From Microcaldota archaeon (GTDB taxonomy: Archaea; Micrarchaeota; Micrarchaeia; Micrarchaeales; CABMGC01): DNA of 19,309 nucleotides. The stretch is taken from contig JAKACG010000006.1 in the NCBI GenBank assembly GCA_021821605.1, positions 1-19,309 on the forward strand, given 5' to 3'. Shown piece after piece: positions 5,512 to 13,342 of the stretch. Position 1 is the first letter of the stretch; the number at the start of each line of letters is the position of its first letter. Both the position numbers and the translations under genes were made by a program. Below the pieces are notes generated by a model, which worked only from the letters and a program-made list of their open reading frames with translations, did no database searches and was not told where the DNA came from.

Positions 5512-7815
5512 TTATTTTGTATTTTTGTAAGAAAAAGAGATATTCTCTATTCCGTATGTAACATATGGATCTGTATTGTTTGAGATAGTTGCATTGCTTT
5601 GATAAAACACTATTTGATTAAAGCCATAACTTGCATTTAGCTGAACTGTATAATTTTTCAGAGATGCACTTGTGTTCAACGTTATGGGTGTTTTCAAGTT
5701 ATTTAAGAACACGTAAACTGGATTTCCAGGCTGAGCATTCAGCATGCGCATACTCATGTAAATACTACTTGATTTTGGAGCAAACATTACTATTCCTCTT
5801 ACATTTCCGCCCCACCATGTGCTTGCATAAGTGTCATTAACACATATACCTTGTGCATTGCAGAATGGAAGATATCCTTGTGTATATCCTGGTATCCATG
5901 TGCCTATTATGTACGATACTATTGTATTATTAAAAACGCTAAGATTTGCGTTGTTTGCATAAAATAATGTCATATTGTTATCTTGATATGGCGCTCCAAA
6001 TATAGATCCCAGATATGTATCTAACGTGTAGTATGCACTTGGACTATATGCTTTTTTAAGCACCGCTATTGCACCTACTCTATACTGTTTTAGCCATAAT
6101 AACGAAAGATCTGAGTAATTTTCAATTATTGGAGATGGATATACCACTGCATAGTTTTGAGTTGTATTGGCACTTTGTAAATAAAGTGCAGATACTGCTA
6201 GAGGTATATTCTCATCAAGCTGCTGTTGTGTAGCATTTATCCTGGTAGGATATCCTCCTACTAATGGTATCTTTGCAGCTGTATCATAGTACATTTCTAA
6301 TCCTGGATATAAATATCCTGTACTTTGACTAGGCAAAGCAGGAAGTATGAGCATAGAAAATGAATGTGTAAGATTCTGTGTTCCTAACTCCTTAAATGCG
6401 TTAGGTATTGTTGCGTTGTTTGTGATTGCAGAAGCAAACGAAGATGATAATGGCATACCATTATACTCTATTAATATCAAAATAGATATTCCTACTACTG
6501 CCAACAATATATTGCTGTTAAACTGTGGAAGTTTTTCTCTTAAGTTCTTTATCCCAAATGCAGCAAGCACCGCAAGTGCTACTGTAACTACGAAATCAAA
6601 ACGGCCAGGCTCTCTTAATACATTGAAGATAGGTATTGCTTTATACAAAGAATACAAAGATGGTATTCCTGTGCTTGTATCTGTTATTTGTAAAATAGGA
6701 CCAAGAGCAAGAAGGCCAAAAATTACTCCTATTATTATCCAGTATTTTATCTCTAAAAGCTTATTCTTTTTATGTTCGTGATAAAGGGCAAAAAGAACTA
6801 GTGCAAGAACTGTGAATCCTATATATGCTATTTTTTCTGTAACATCTGAATTATACTGTACATTCTGATAATTTAATGCATAAGTCTGATTGAAATAAGA
6901 GAGTGAAGCATCATGGAATATTCCATTATAATAGCTTGGCAAAAAGAACGAGATAAGCGTATCACTGTATAACATGTTATTTGCAGTTCCGCTAAGTTGA
7001 TTTGCTGTGCTTAATGTTGAGCTATTATATGCGTTTGCAAGCCAGTATATGAATGGAGAGCTGAATATTAAGAAAAATATTGCCATTATGCCTAAGTTGT
7101 AAACAGTGACCTTTTTTAGTATCTCTTTTCTTTCCAAAACCAGTAGCACTATGATGCTAATTATGGCAAAGAAAATCATCATTATTCCTTGTTCTATATC
7201 TCCCATAAAGGTAACTAAGAACAAGCTTATTCCTGCAAGACCAGAGTAAAGTATTGTTGTCTTTTTACTTTTTATAGAGATTATGAAAAACAGAACAAAC
7301 AATGGTATAAACTCTGTAATTGTCCATTGTAGATGTGAGTAAGACTGTGCTATATGTACTGGGCTGAAAGCGAAGATAAGCCCCGCTATAAATGCAGCAT
7401 AATTATCCTTTACTAGGTACTTAGCAAGCATGAACATGGTCAGGCCTCCTATGATAAAGCTGGTAAAGAAGAGGAAGTTATATTCAAAGGCTAAACCTAT
7501 AGCTTGAAGAGGAGCAAAAAGTATTCCTGCAAGCGGTGTCATTGTCTGCGTCGCAAGATTAGCTCCTACAGGGTAGAGTATCATATTTGTAATATATGGA
7601 GAAGCATGCAGTGTGAATATAGCATAAGGCACCCACCACAGTCCCCAAAGACTTTGATATACGTCTCCACCACCATTTACAACTATATTATTAATATTTC
7701 CTGATATGTTCCAGAACATAACTGTGGAGATGATAGCGTATATAATCAAGGCTATTATGTATGGCTTTGCCCTTTTCCAGTCCGGCCTATAATTTTTTAT
7801 AGAATTAATATCCAT
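5512..7815 (-). CDS. Large polytopic membrane protein, probable GT-C-type glycosyltransferase
   Basis: The 767-residue product has many hydrophobic segments (roughly ten to twelve) in residues 15-455, then a long, mostly hydrophilic C-terminal domain of about 300 residues. After the first segment comes a predicted outer loop with GGGDVYQSLWGLWW; D51 is placed like the catalytic acidic residue of lipid-phosphosugar-dependent GT-C enzymes. Residues 394-421 (IPIFNVLREPGRFDF... then AVLAAFGIKNL) resemble a signature of YfhO/PTPS-related GT-C proteins. The C-terminal domain carries about fifteen N-X-S/T sequons and a CNAQGIC pair, suiting an exposed, glycosylated region. It lacks the WWDYG motif of the AglB oligosaccharyltransferase. 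Substrate is unknown. Divergent from two flippases, which suggests a shared role in surface glycan assembly. Family assignment is by pattern only. Confidence 0.7.
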   Translation of the reverse strand: MDINSIKNYRPDWKRAKPYIIALIIYAIISTVMFWNISGNINNIVVNGGGDVYQSLWGLWWVPYAIFTLHASPYITNMILYPVGANLATQTMTPLAGILFAPLQAIGLAFEYNFLFFTSFIIGGLTMFMLAKYLVKDNYAAFIAGLIFAFSPVHIAQSYSHLQWTITEFIPLFVLFFIISIKSKKTTILYSGLAGISLFLVTFMGDIEQGIMMIFFAIISIIVLLVLERKEILKKVTVYNLGIMAIFFLIFSSPFIYWLANAYNSSTLSTANQLSGTANNMLYSDTLISFFLPSYYNGIFHDASLSYFNQTYALNYQNVQYNSDVTEKIAYIGFTVLALVLFALYHEHKKNKLLEIKYWIIIGVIFGLLALGPILQITDTSTGIPSLYSLYKAIPIFNVLREPGRFDFVVTVALAVLAAFGIKNLREKLPQFNSNILLAVVGISILILIEYNGMPLSSSFASAITNNATIPNAFKELGTQNLTHSFSMLILPALPSQSTGYLYPGLEMYYDTAAKIPLVGGYPTRINATQQQLDENIPLAVSALYLQSANTTQNYAVVYPSPIIENYSDLSLLWLKQYRVGAIAVLKKAYSPSAYYTLDTYLGSIFGAPYQDNNMTLFYANNANLSVFNNTIVSYIIGTWIPGYTQGYLPFCNAQGICVNDTYASTWWGGNVRGIVMFAPKSSSIYMSMRMLNAQPGNPVYVFLNNLKTPITLNTSASLKNYTVQLNASYGFNQIVFYQSNATISNNTDPYVTYGIENISFSYKNTK

Positions 7816-7953
7816 GAAAACATTTTTAAAAATTATAAATTACTTAATACTTTGCAAACAAGCTTTATTATTTGTATATGCTAAAGAATAAATATGCTTT
7901 GTAATGCCATTATATTGATTAAAACAGATTTTATACAAGTATACTTTATTAAT

Positions 7954-7957
7954 TGAT
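7954..7957 (+). promoter_or_regulatory. TGAT-N3-ATG start element of the first flippase
   Basis: TTGATTTTATG, identical to the pyk and ppa starts. TATA-like sequences TTTTATAC (about 7929-7936) and ACTTTATT (about 7943-7950) lie upstream within the 145-base divergent gap, which holds no other gene I can see. Confidence 0.45.
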
Positions 7958-7960
7958 TTT

Positions 7961-9538
7961 ATGCATGTAAAAAAGAAAAGTATAGGCTCTGAAGCCGGAA
8001 GGACCCTCTCATTTTTATATCTTGGACAAATTTTAGGAGCCATAATAACAATACTGACCTTTATTTATGTTACTAGATTTTTAGGACCTTCGAATTATGG
8101 CATATATGTATTTGCAATAGGCTTTTCTGCTTTAGTTAGTGCTGTAGGCAACTTTGGCATAGGCTCGTACATGAGCAAAAATCTTTCTTTGTTTTCATAT
8201 AAGAAAAATATAGAAGGGATAAACAGAACCATCTCTTCATCTTATATATTGCTTTTTATTGTAGCTTTGATACTTACATTGATAGGTATACTTATAAGTG
8301 GTGTTGTGTCTGGCGTGTTCATCTCAAAAATAAACATATCTTATATAACCTTGACAATAGCTTCGTGCATAATATTTTTTTCAATGATTCAAAATGTAAA
8401 TGTCCATGCTCTTGCCGGTTTTTCTGGAGGAAAACAAGCAGCAGTAACATCAATAACCGTGGACATAATTCAATTAATATCTATAGTTGCGCTTCTCCTT
8501 TTGGGTCTAGGAGTCAACGGCGCAGTTTTAGGCATACTACTGGGAAACATAATCGGTTCAATGCTTTCAATATTTTTTATACTTAGGATTGCAAAAACCT
8601 ACAAAGGATTCAGATTATTTATGCCAAAGAAGAAAATGTTGTCCGAGGTGTTCAACTTCTCCTTCCCTCTTGCTATCAACAACGTTTTAAACACAGCTAT
8701 GCAAAACTTTTCAATACTATTCCTAGGTTTCTATGTTACCTCGGCTATAATAGGCAACTACGGGGCCGCACTAAAAGGATTAAACTTTGCAACTATAGCT
8801 TACGGTACAATGTCTATGGTAGTGCTTCCTATTTTCGCAAAAATAAATGCGAGTAAAAAGGCAAAAGAAATAGGGAACTCTTACACCAAGGTAATGGTAT
8901 ATTCATTAGTATTGACTCTTCCATTTATAATATTTGTAAGTGCAATGGCACAGCCTGCCGTATATCTATTACTCTCAAATAAATATTATCTTGCACCATT
9001 ATTCTTAACATTAATTACCTTGGGCGTAGCAATAAACATGATAGCTTATTACATAGGCAGCATTCTTGCATCAAACGGTTTAACCAAAAAGATGCTTAAG
9101 TACAACGGTGTTTCTGTAGCAATACAACTTCTTCTTTTGATGGTTCTTACTCCATACTTTGGCGTATTGGGTGTTATATTACCTGTATTTATTCTGGGAG
9201 GCTTGATGAATGATATTTTGTTAATTATGGCTGTGAAGAACAATGTTTCTGCAAAGATAAATTATAAGAGAATAATAGCATGTGTCGTAGGCGCATTGCT
9301 TCTTTATATACCACTTAGCATAGCATTTATTACAAGTAGTATAATACTGCAGCTTATACTCGGCTTTATACTTTCAATAGTGTTTTATCCTATTATACTT
9401 TCTTTTCTAAATATAATCGGTGCTGATGACATATCTGGAATAAGAAGTTTTGTACCTAAGGTTCCATTTTTAAGCAAAGCATTTGATTACATTTTATCTT
9501 ACACTAATATTTTAATAGGTATAAAAAATGGCAGATAA
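7961..9538 (+). CDS. Polysaccharide/lipid-linked glycan flippase (Wzx/MurJ-like, MOP superfamily), copy 1
   Basis: A 525-residue integral membrane protein with about 12-14 hydrophobic segments and a short basic N-terminus (MHVKKKSIG). The sequence after the first segment (YVTRFLGPSNYGIYVFAIGF) is characteristic of Wzx/RfbX-type exporters, which move lipid-linked oligosaccharides from the cytoplasmic to the outer face of the membrane. In archaea such proteins serve N-glycan and surface polysaccharide assembly. A second family feature is the mid-protein FSFPLAINNVL with FLGFYVTSAIIGNYG. The next gene, a clear paralogue, starts inside this one with an 11-base overlap, so the two are co-transcribed and probably translationally coupled. 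The start at ATG 7961 has TTGAT plus three bases upstream. Substrate unknown. Confidence 0.9.
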   Translation: MHVKKKSIGSEAGRTLSFLYLGQILGAIITILTFIYVTRFLGPSNYGIYVFAIGFSALVSAVGNFGIGSYMSKNLSLFSYKKNIEGINRTISSSYILLFIVALILTLIGILISGVVSGVFISKINISYITLTIASCIIFFSMIQNVNVHALAGFSGGKQAAVTSITVDIIQLISIVALLLLGLGVNGAVLGILLGNIIGSMLSIFFILRIAKTYKGFRLFMPKKKMLSEVFNFSFPLAINNVLNTAMQNFSILFLGFYVTSAIIGNYGAALKGLNFATIAYGTMSMVVLPIFAKINASKKAKEIGNSYTKVMVYSLVLTLPFIIFVSAMAQPAVYLLLSNKYYLAPLFLTLITLGVAINMIAYYIGSILASNGLTKKMLKYNGVSVAIQLLLLMVLTPYFGVLGVILPVFILGGLMNDILLIMAVKNNVSAKINYKRIIACVVGALLLYIPLSIAFITSSIILQLILGFILSIVFYPIILSFLNIIGADDISGIRSFVPKVPFLSKAFDYILSYTNILIGIKNGR

Positions 9539-11087
9539 CATTACAGTTACTGAGCAGCTAGGTGCTAGAATGACACGCGTAGCATCATTTTTAGTTACTG
9601 GGAAGTTCATATCGTTAATTATAAACTTAATAACATTTGTAATAATAGCACGTATCATAGGTCCATCAAGTTATGGAATATATACTATAATAATGAGCAT
9701 AACGTCCTTGTTTGCAGGATTTGGAAATCCTAATTTAGGCGGTTTTATTTCGGAGAGAGTACCTAAACTTATCTCGGCTAAAAAAACTGCAGAAGCAAAA
9801 TTAGTGTTCGGAGACACTCTTTTATTAACGTTACTTCTTGGCATAATACTAACTGCCGTGGCAATAGCTTCTGGAAGCTTATTATCTACATATGCGCTTC
9901 ACAACAGCAGTTATACCTTAATTCTTGATGTAGGGCTGCTTACTATCTTATTTTTACTTTTATATTACACCTTGAATTACCATCTTTTAAGTCTTAATAA
10001 AGGGCGTTCATTGGCAATAAGTTCAATACTTCATGCAACAACTCAGGCTATATTTGGCATAACCTTGGTATTTTTGGGCTTTGGAATAGTAGGAGCAATA
10101 TCTGGATTTTTATTCGGTTTGATATTTGGCTCTGCTTATGAATTATATGTAATAAAAACTTCTATAGGCATAAGGATCTCATTAAACAACTTCTCAAAAA
10201 GAGTTAAAAAAATACTTAGTTTTTCAAAAGATTTGGCTATCTCAAATATTTTATCTACAGCTACTAGCAATTTTTCAATCATTTTTCTTGGACTTATAGT
10301 ATCTTCATCTCTGGTAGGTTATTATGGTATAGCTTCAAAAATAGGTTCTCTGATTGATGTTTTTGTAGGTGCGGTATCTCTTGCTATACTTCCGATGTTT
10401 TCAGAAGCGATATATAGAAAAAATCAAGGAGCAAATCCAGGAAAATTATTTTATTTTTCTATATATCTAAGTCTTTTATTTGGAATACCTATGATAACTG
10501 TTGTATTAATATTTGCTAAGGAAATAATACTTCTTTCATTATATACCTCTTATTTGAATGCCGTTCCATACATGCAGATAATAAGTATTGGAATAATGAT
10601 AGGTATCTTTGGAAATTACGGCACAAACTTCTTAATAAGCTCTTCAAAACAAAACAAAATTTTAAAGTACACCGCAATAACAATGCTAGGAGAAGCAATC
10701 TCGCTTTTCATTTTAACTCCTCTATTTGGTGTGATTGGTATGATAGTAGCAACGGTTTATGTGGGCAGTATACTTTCAAGCGTGCTTTATCTTAATTATC
10801 TATCTAAACAAGGAGTGATTCTATACAAAAATAAACTCCTACTGCTTTTACTTTCCAATCTGATCTTCGCGGCTATTATACTTCCATTAGATTATATACC
10901 ATTACCTTCGGTAGGTCTACTTGTTGGAGTTATACTTGCATTTGTACTATACCCAATAATTGCAGGAAAGCTTAATGCAATAACAAAAAAAGATGTAGAG
11001 ATAATAACAAAAGCTTCTGGAGCAGTTCCTATCTTTGGAAAGATAATTGCATATATAGCATCATACACAATTAAATTTTGTAATTAG
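9528..11087 (+). CDS. Polysaccharide/lipid-linked glycan flippase (Wzx/MurJ-like), copy 2
   Basis: A 519-residue membrane protein, paralogous to the gene before it. Both share the first-loop pattern R-[FI]-[LI]-G-P-S-[NS]-Y-G-I-Y and the mid-protein LAISNIL with FSIIFLGLIVSSSLVGYYG. Both also share an ending of the type PxFxKxxxYIxSYT, and the match runs the full length, so this is an old tandem duplication and not a broken copy. The ATG at 9528 lies inside the last codons of the upstream gene; AGGT about eight bases upstream is a weak ribosome-binding site. The two could handle different lipid-linked glycans or act together; the sequence does not decide. Its last 27 bases overlap the 3' end of pyrG on the other strand, and a T9 tract follows the stop. 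Confidence 0.9.
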   Translation: MADNITVTEQLGARMTRVASFLVTGKFISLIINLITFVIIARIIGPSSYGIYTIIMSITSLFAGFGNPNLGGFISERVPKLISAKKTAEAKLVFGDTLLLTLLLGIILTAVAIASGSLLSTYALHNSSYTLILDVGLLTILFLLLYYTLNYHLLSLNKGRSLAISSILHATTQAIFGITLVFLGFGIVGAISGFLFGLIFGSAYELYVIKTSIGIRISLNNFSKRVKKILSFSKDLAISNILSTATSNFSIIFLGLIVSSSLVGYYGIASKIGSLIDVFVGAVSLAILPMFSEAIYRKNQGANPGKLFYFSIYLSLLFGIPMITVVLIFAKEIILLSLYTSYLNAVPYMQIISIGIMIGIFGNYGTNFLISSSKQNKILKYTAITMLGEAISLFILTPLFGVIGMIVATVYVGSILSSVLYLNYLSKQGVILYKNKLLLLLLSNLIFAAIILPLDYIPLPSVGLLVGVILAFVLYPIIAGKLNAITKKDVEIITKASGAVPIFGKIIAYIASYTIKFCN

Positions 11088-12686
11088 TTTTTTTTTATCT
11101 AATGCTGCTTTGACAAACTCGATAAATAAAGGGGCAGGCATCTCAAGTCGTGATTTCAGCTCTGGATGAGCCTGTGTTCCTATCCCAAACTGGTCTTTCC
11201 ACTCTATAAATTCTACTAATTTATTATCAGTTGTTGTTCCGCTTATTATCAGTCCCTTCTGCTCCATAATCTCTCTAAATTCATTATTGAACTCGTATCT
11301 ATGTCTATGCCTTTCAGCTATCTCTGTTTTTTTGTAGGCAGTATATGCTATTGTATTTTCTCCAGTAATTTTACAGTTCCATAATCCCAATCGCATTGTC
11401 CCTCCCTTTTCTGTTATGTTTTTTTGCGAATCCATCAAGCTTATAACTCCGTTTTTTGTATTTTCGTTAAACTCAAAAGAGTTGGCATCTTCAAGCATGC
11501 AAACATTCCTTGCATACTCCACTGCCATTAGTTGCATACCTAAACATATACCCAAATAAGGTATTTTATTCTCTCTTGCATATCTTATTGCAGTTATCAT
11601 GCCTTCTATGCCTCTTTTACCGAATCCTCCAGGAACTAAAATCCCATCTACTCCATCAAGCATAGAGATTCCATTTAGTTCTATCTCACTTGACTCTACC
11701 CATTTAATATTCACCGCAGCGTTGTTATAAGCTCCTGAATGTACAAAGGCCTCGCTTATGCTTGCATAAGCATCTTTTAATCCAGTGTATTTTCCTACAA
11801 CTGCTATAATTACCGATCTTTTTGGGTTTTCTATTCTTGAAAGTTTATCATTCCAAAACTCTAGCTTTTTGCTATCTATCTCTTTAGTTTCAAGACCAAG
11901 TTCCTCTATTAGCATCTTATCAAAATTCTGCTTCATGAAATGTGTTGGCAACATATACATGCTTTTCAGATCAGAATCGTCTATTACTTTTTCTTTGTTA
12001 AGATTAGAAAACAGTGCAAGTTTTTCCATTGTGCCTTCCTTAAGCTGAGTATTGCTTCTACATATAATAAAACTGGGACGTATTCCAGATTGCAGCAGCA
12101 TTCTAAATCCAAGTTGTGCTGGTTTTGTCTTTTGTTCTCCTACCACATTCATAACTGGAGAGTAAGTTAGGTTTATAAACAATGTCTTTTCCTTTAATGC
12201 GAGTTGCCTTACTGCTTCTATGAAGTAGCTATTTTCTATATCTCCTACAGTTCCGCCTACCTCTATTATGATAACATCAGGTTTTTTTGTATTTGCCACT
12301 TTTTCGATCATTGTTATTGCTTCATCTGTTAAATGTGGTATTATCTGTACGTCAACTCCTAAGAACTCTCCTTTCCTTTCTTTATTTATTACAGAGCCAA
12401 AAAGTTTTCCTCCGGTTATAGAAAGATCTCCAGTCATTTCTTTGTTCAAAAATCTTTCATAAATTCCAAAGTCCATATCGACCTCGCTCTTATCATCAAG
12501 AACAAACACCTCTCCATGCCTATACGGATTCATTGTTCCACAGTCATAATTCAGATAACCATCAAACTTTATAGGTATGGCATTATAGCCATAAAAATCA
12601 AGGGTCTTTAATATTGATGATGTAACTACTCCTTTTCCTAAGCCACTCATCAATGAACCTAAAATTACTATATACTTAGTTGGCAT
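11061..12686 (-). CDS. pyrG: CTP synthase (glutamine-hydrolysing)
   Basis: Last step of pyrimidine nucleotide synthesis: UTP + glutamine + ATP gives CTP. The 541-residue protein has the amidoligase domain (about 1-270) with the P-loop-like SGLGKG at 14-19 and Mg ligands D72 and E142 (IEVGGTVGD). A class I glutamine amidotransferase domain follows, with the oxyanion GGFGKRG, nucleophile C381 in GICLGMQ, and H507/E509 in AHPEL. ERHRHRYEFN is also intact. The N-terminal domain is rather divergent: GSLMSGLGKG replaces GGVVSGLGKG, and the usual GHYERF (GNYERF in many archaea) is GIYERF. All catalytic residues remain, so the enzyme should work. The last 27 bases overlap the convergent flippase. Divergent from ppa across 117 bases. 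Start ATG 12686 has only a weak purine-rich leader. Confidence 0.97.
   Translation of the reverse strand: MPTKYIVILGSLMSGLGKGVVTSSILKTLDFYGYNAIPIKFDGYLNYDCGTMNPYRHGEVFVLDDKSEVDMDFGIYERFLNKEMTGDLSITGGKLFGSVINKERKGEFLGVDVQIIPHLTDEAITMIEKVANTKKPDVIIIEVGGTVGDIENSYFIEAVRQLALKEKTLFINLTYSPVMNVVGEQKTKPAQLGFRMLLQSGIRPSFIICRSNTQLKEGTMEKLALFSNLNKEKVIDDSDLKSMYMLPTHFMKQNFDKMLIEELGLETKEIDSKKLEFWNDKLSRIENPKRSVIIAVVGKYTGLKDAYASISEAFVHSGAYNNAAVNIKWVESSEIELNGISMLDGVDGILVPGGFGKRGIEGMITAIRYARENKIPYLGICLGMQLMAVEYARNVCMLEDANSFEFNENTKNGVISLMDSQKNITEKGGTMRLGLWNCKITGENTIAYTAYKKTEIAERHRHRYEFNNEFREIMEQKGLIISGTTTDNKLVEFIEWKDQFGIGTQAHPELKSRLEMPAPLFIEFVKAALDKKKLITKFNCV
11088..11096 (+). terminator. T9 tract terminating the flippase operon, inside the 3' end of pyrG
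   Basis: Nine consecutive T residues follow the TAG stop directly, with more T-rich sequence after. On the opposite strand these bases encode the lysine run near the C-terminus of PyrG (DKKKL). This is the expected form of an archaeal intrinsic terminator. Confidence 0.6.
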
Positions 12687-12755
12687 GTTTTTTTATTGCC
12701 ACATAAGTATTTAGATTTATCAAAACTATAGCAGTAAGAAAATACAAACAACTCA

Positions 12756-12765
12756 TTTATATAAA
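12756..12765 (+). promoter_or_regulatory. TATA box of ppa
   Basis: TTTATATAAA is centred about 43 bases upstream of the ppa ATG. Transcription at the usual 25-26 bases downstream would start near 12786, giving a leader of about 17 bases that contains the TTGAT element. Confidence 0.5.
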
Positions 12766-12796
12766 CTTTTCATTCCAAATACTATTTACCAAAAGT

Positions 12797-12800
12797 TGAT
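12797..12800 (+). promoter_or_regulatory. TGAT-N3-ATG start element of ppa
   Basis: GTTGATTTTATG precedes the ORF. Here the predicted transcript start lies upstream of the element, so it would be in the mRNA leader and could pair with the 16S 3' end. Confidence 0.45.
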
Positions 12801-12803
12801 TTT

Positions 12804-13319
12804 ATGAAACTTACAACTGGAAAAGACGCACCTAAGAAAGTAAATGCTTTTATAGAGATACCAAAAGGCAGCAACATAAAGTATGAGCTGGATGAAGCAT
12901 CAGGAGTAATGAAGGTAGACAGAATATTACACACAGCTATGTTTTATCCTTATAATTATGGTTTTATAGCAGGAACAAAAGGAGAAGACGGTGATCCTCT
13001 TGACATAATGGTTATAAGCAATGCTTCTTTTGCTTCAGCTACATTTGTAGTGGCAAGACCGATAGGACTTCTTTTAATGAAGGATGAGGAAGGTATAGAC
13101 ACAAAAATAATGGCAGTTCCAGTTGAAAAAGTGGATCCTGATTTTAAAGAGATAAGTGACATAGAAGATCTAGATGAGCATACTAAAAACATGATTTCAC
13201 ACTTTTTTAAGTATTATAAGAGTTTAGAACCAGGAAAGTGGGCCGAGGTAAGCGGTTGGGAAGGTGCTGGAAAGGCACATGAATACATTACCAACGCTAT
13301 GAAAAAAGCAGAAGAGTAA
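12804..13319 (+). CDS. ppa: Inorganic pyrophosphatase, family I
   Basis: Soluble cytosolic enzyme splitting pyrophosphate into two phosphates, pulling biosynthetic reactions (including nucleotide and polymer synthesis) forward. The 171-residue product has the usual length of archaeal and bacterial hexameric enzymes. The signature EDGDPLDIMV gives the three metal-binding aspartates. YPYNYGFI, the lysine and arginine near the N-terminus (KGSNIKYELDE, then VDRIL), the D-x-K pair in EGIDTKIMAVP, and FKYYKSLEPGKW with the YK pair complete the active site. Start ATG 12804 is preceded by TTGAT plus three bases and a TATA box. Divergent from pyrG and convergent with the propeller gene. Confidence 0.97.
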   Translation: MKLTTGKDAPKKVNAFIEIPKGSNIKYELDEASGVMKVDRILHTAMFYPYNYGFIAGTKGEDGDPLDIMVISNASFASATFVVARPIGLLLMKDEEGIDTKIMAVPVEKVDPDFKEISDIEDLDEHTKNMISHFFKYYKSLEPGKWAEVSGWEGAGKAHEYITNAMKKAEE

Positions 13320-13342
13320 AACAATCTAATAAATACAAATAA

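Noticed and set aside
6347..6781. Plus-strand ORF of 144 aa
   Set aside because: It lies wholly within the GT-C-like gene on the other strand, which has coherent membrane segments.
5512..7815. AglB oligosaccharyltransferase
   Set aside because: The WWDYG motif and the DK/MI motif of STT3/AglB are absent.
7840..8043. Minus-strand ORF of 67 aa in the divergent gap
   Set aside because: It crosses the flippase promoter and start; no recognisable protein and no ribosome site.
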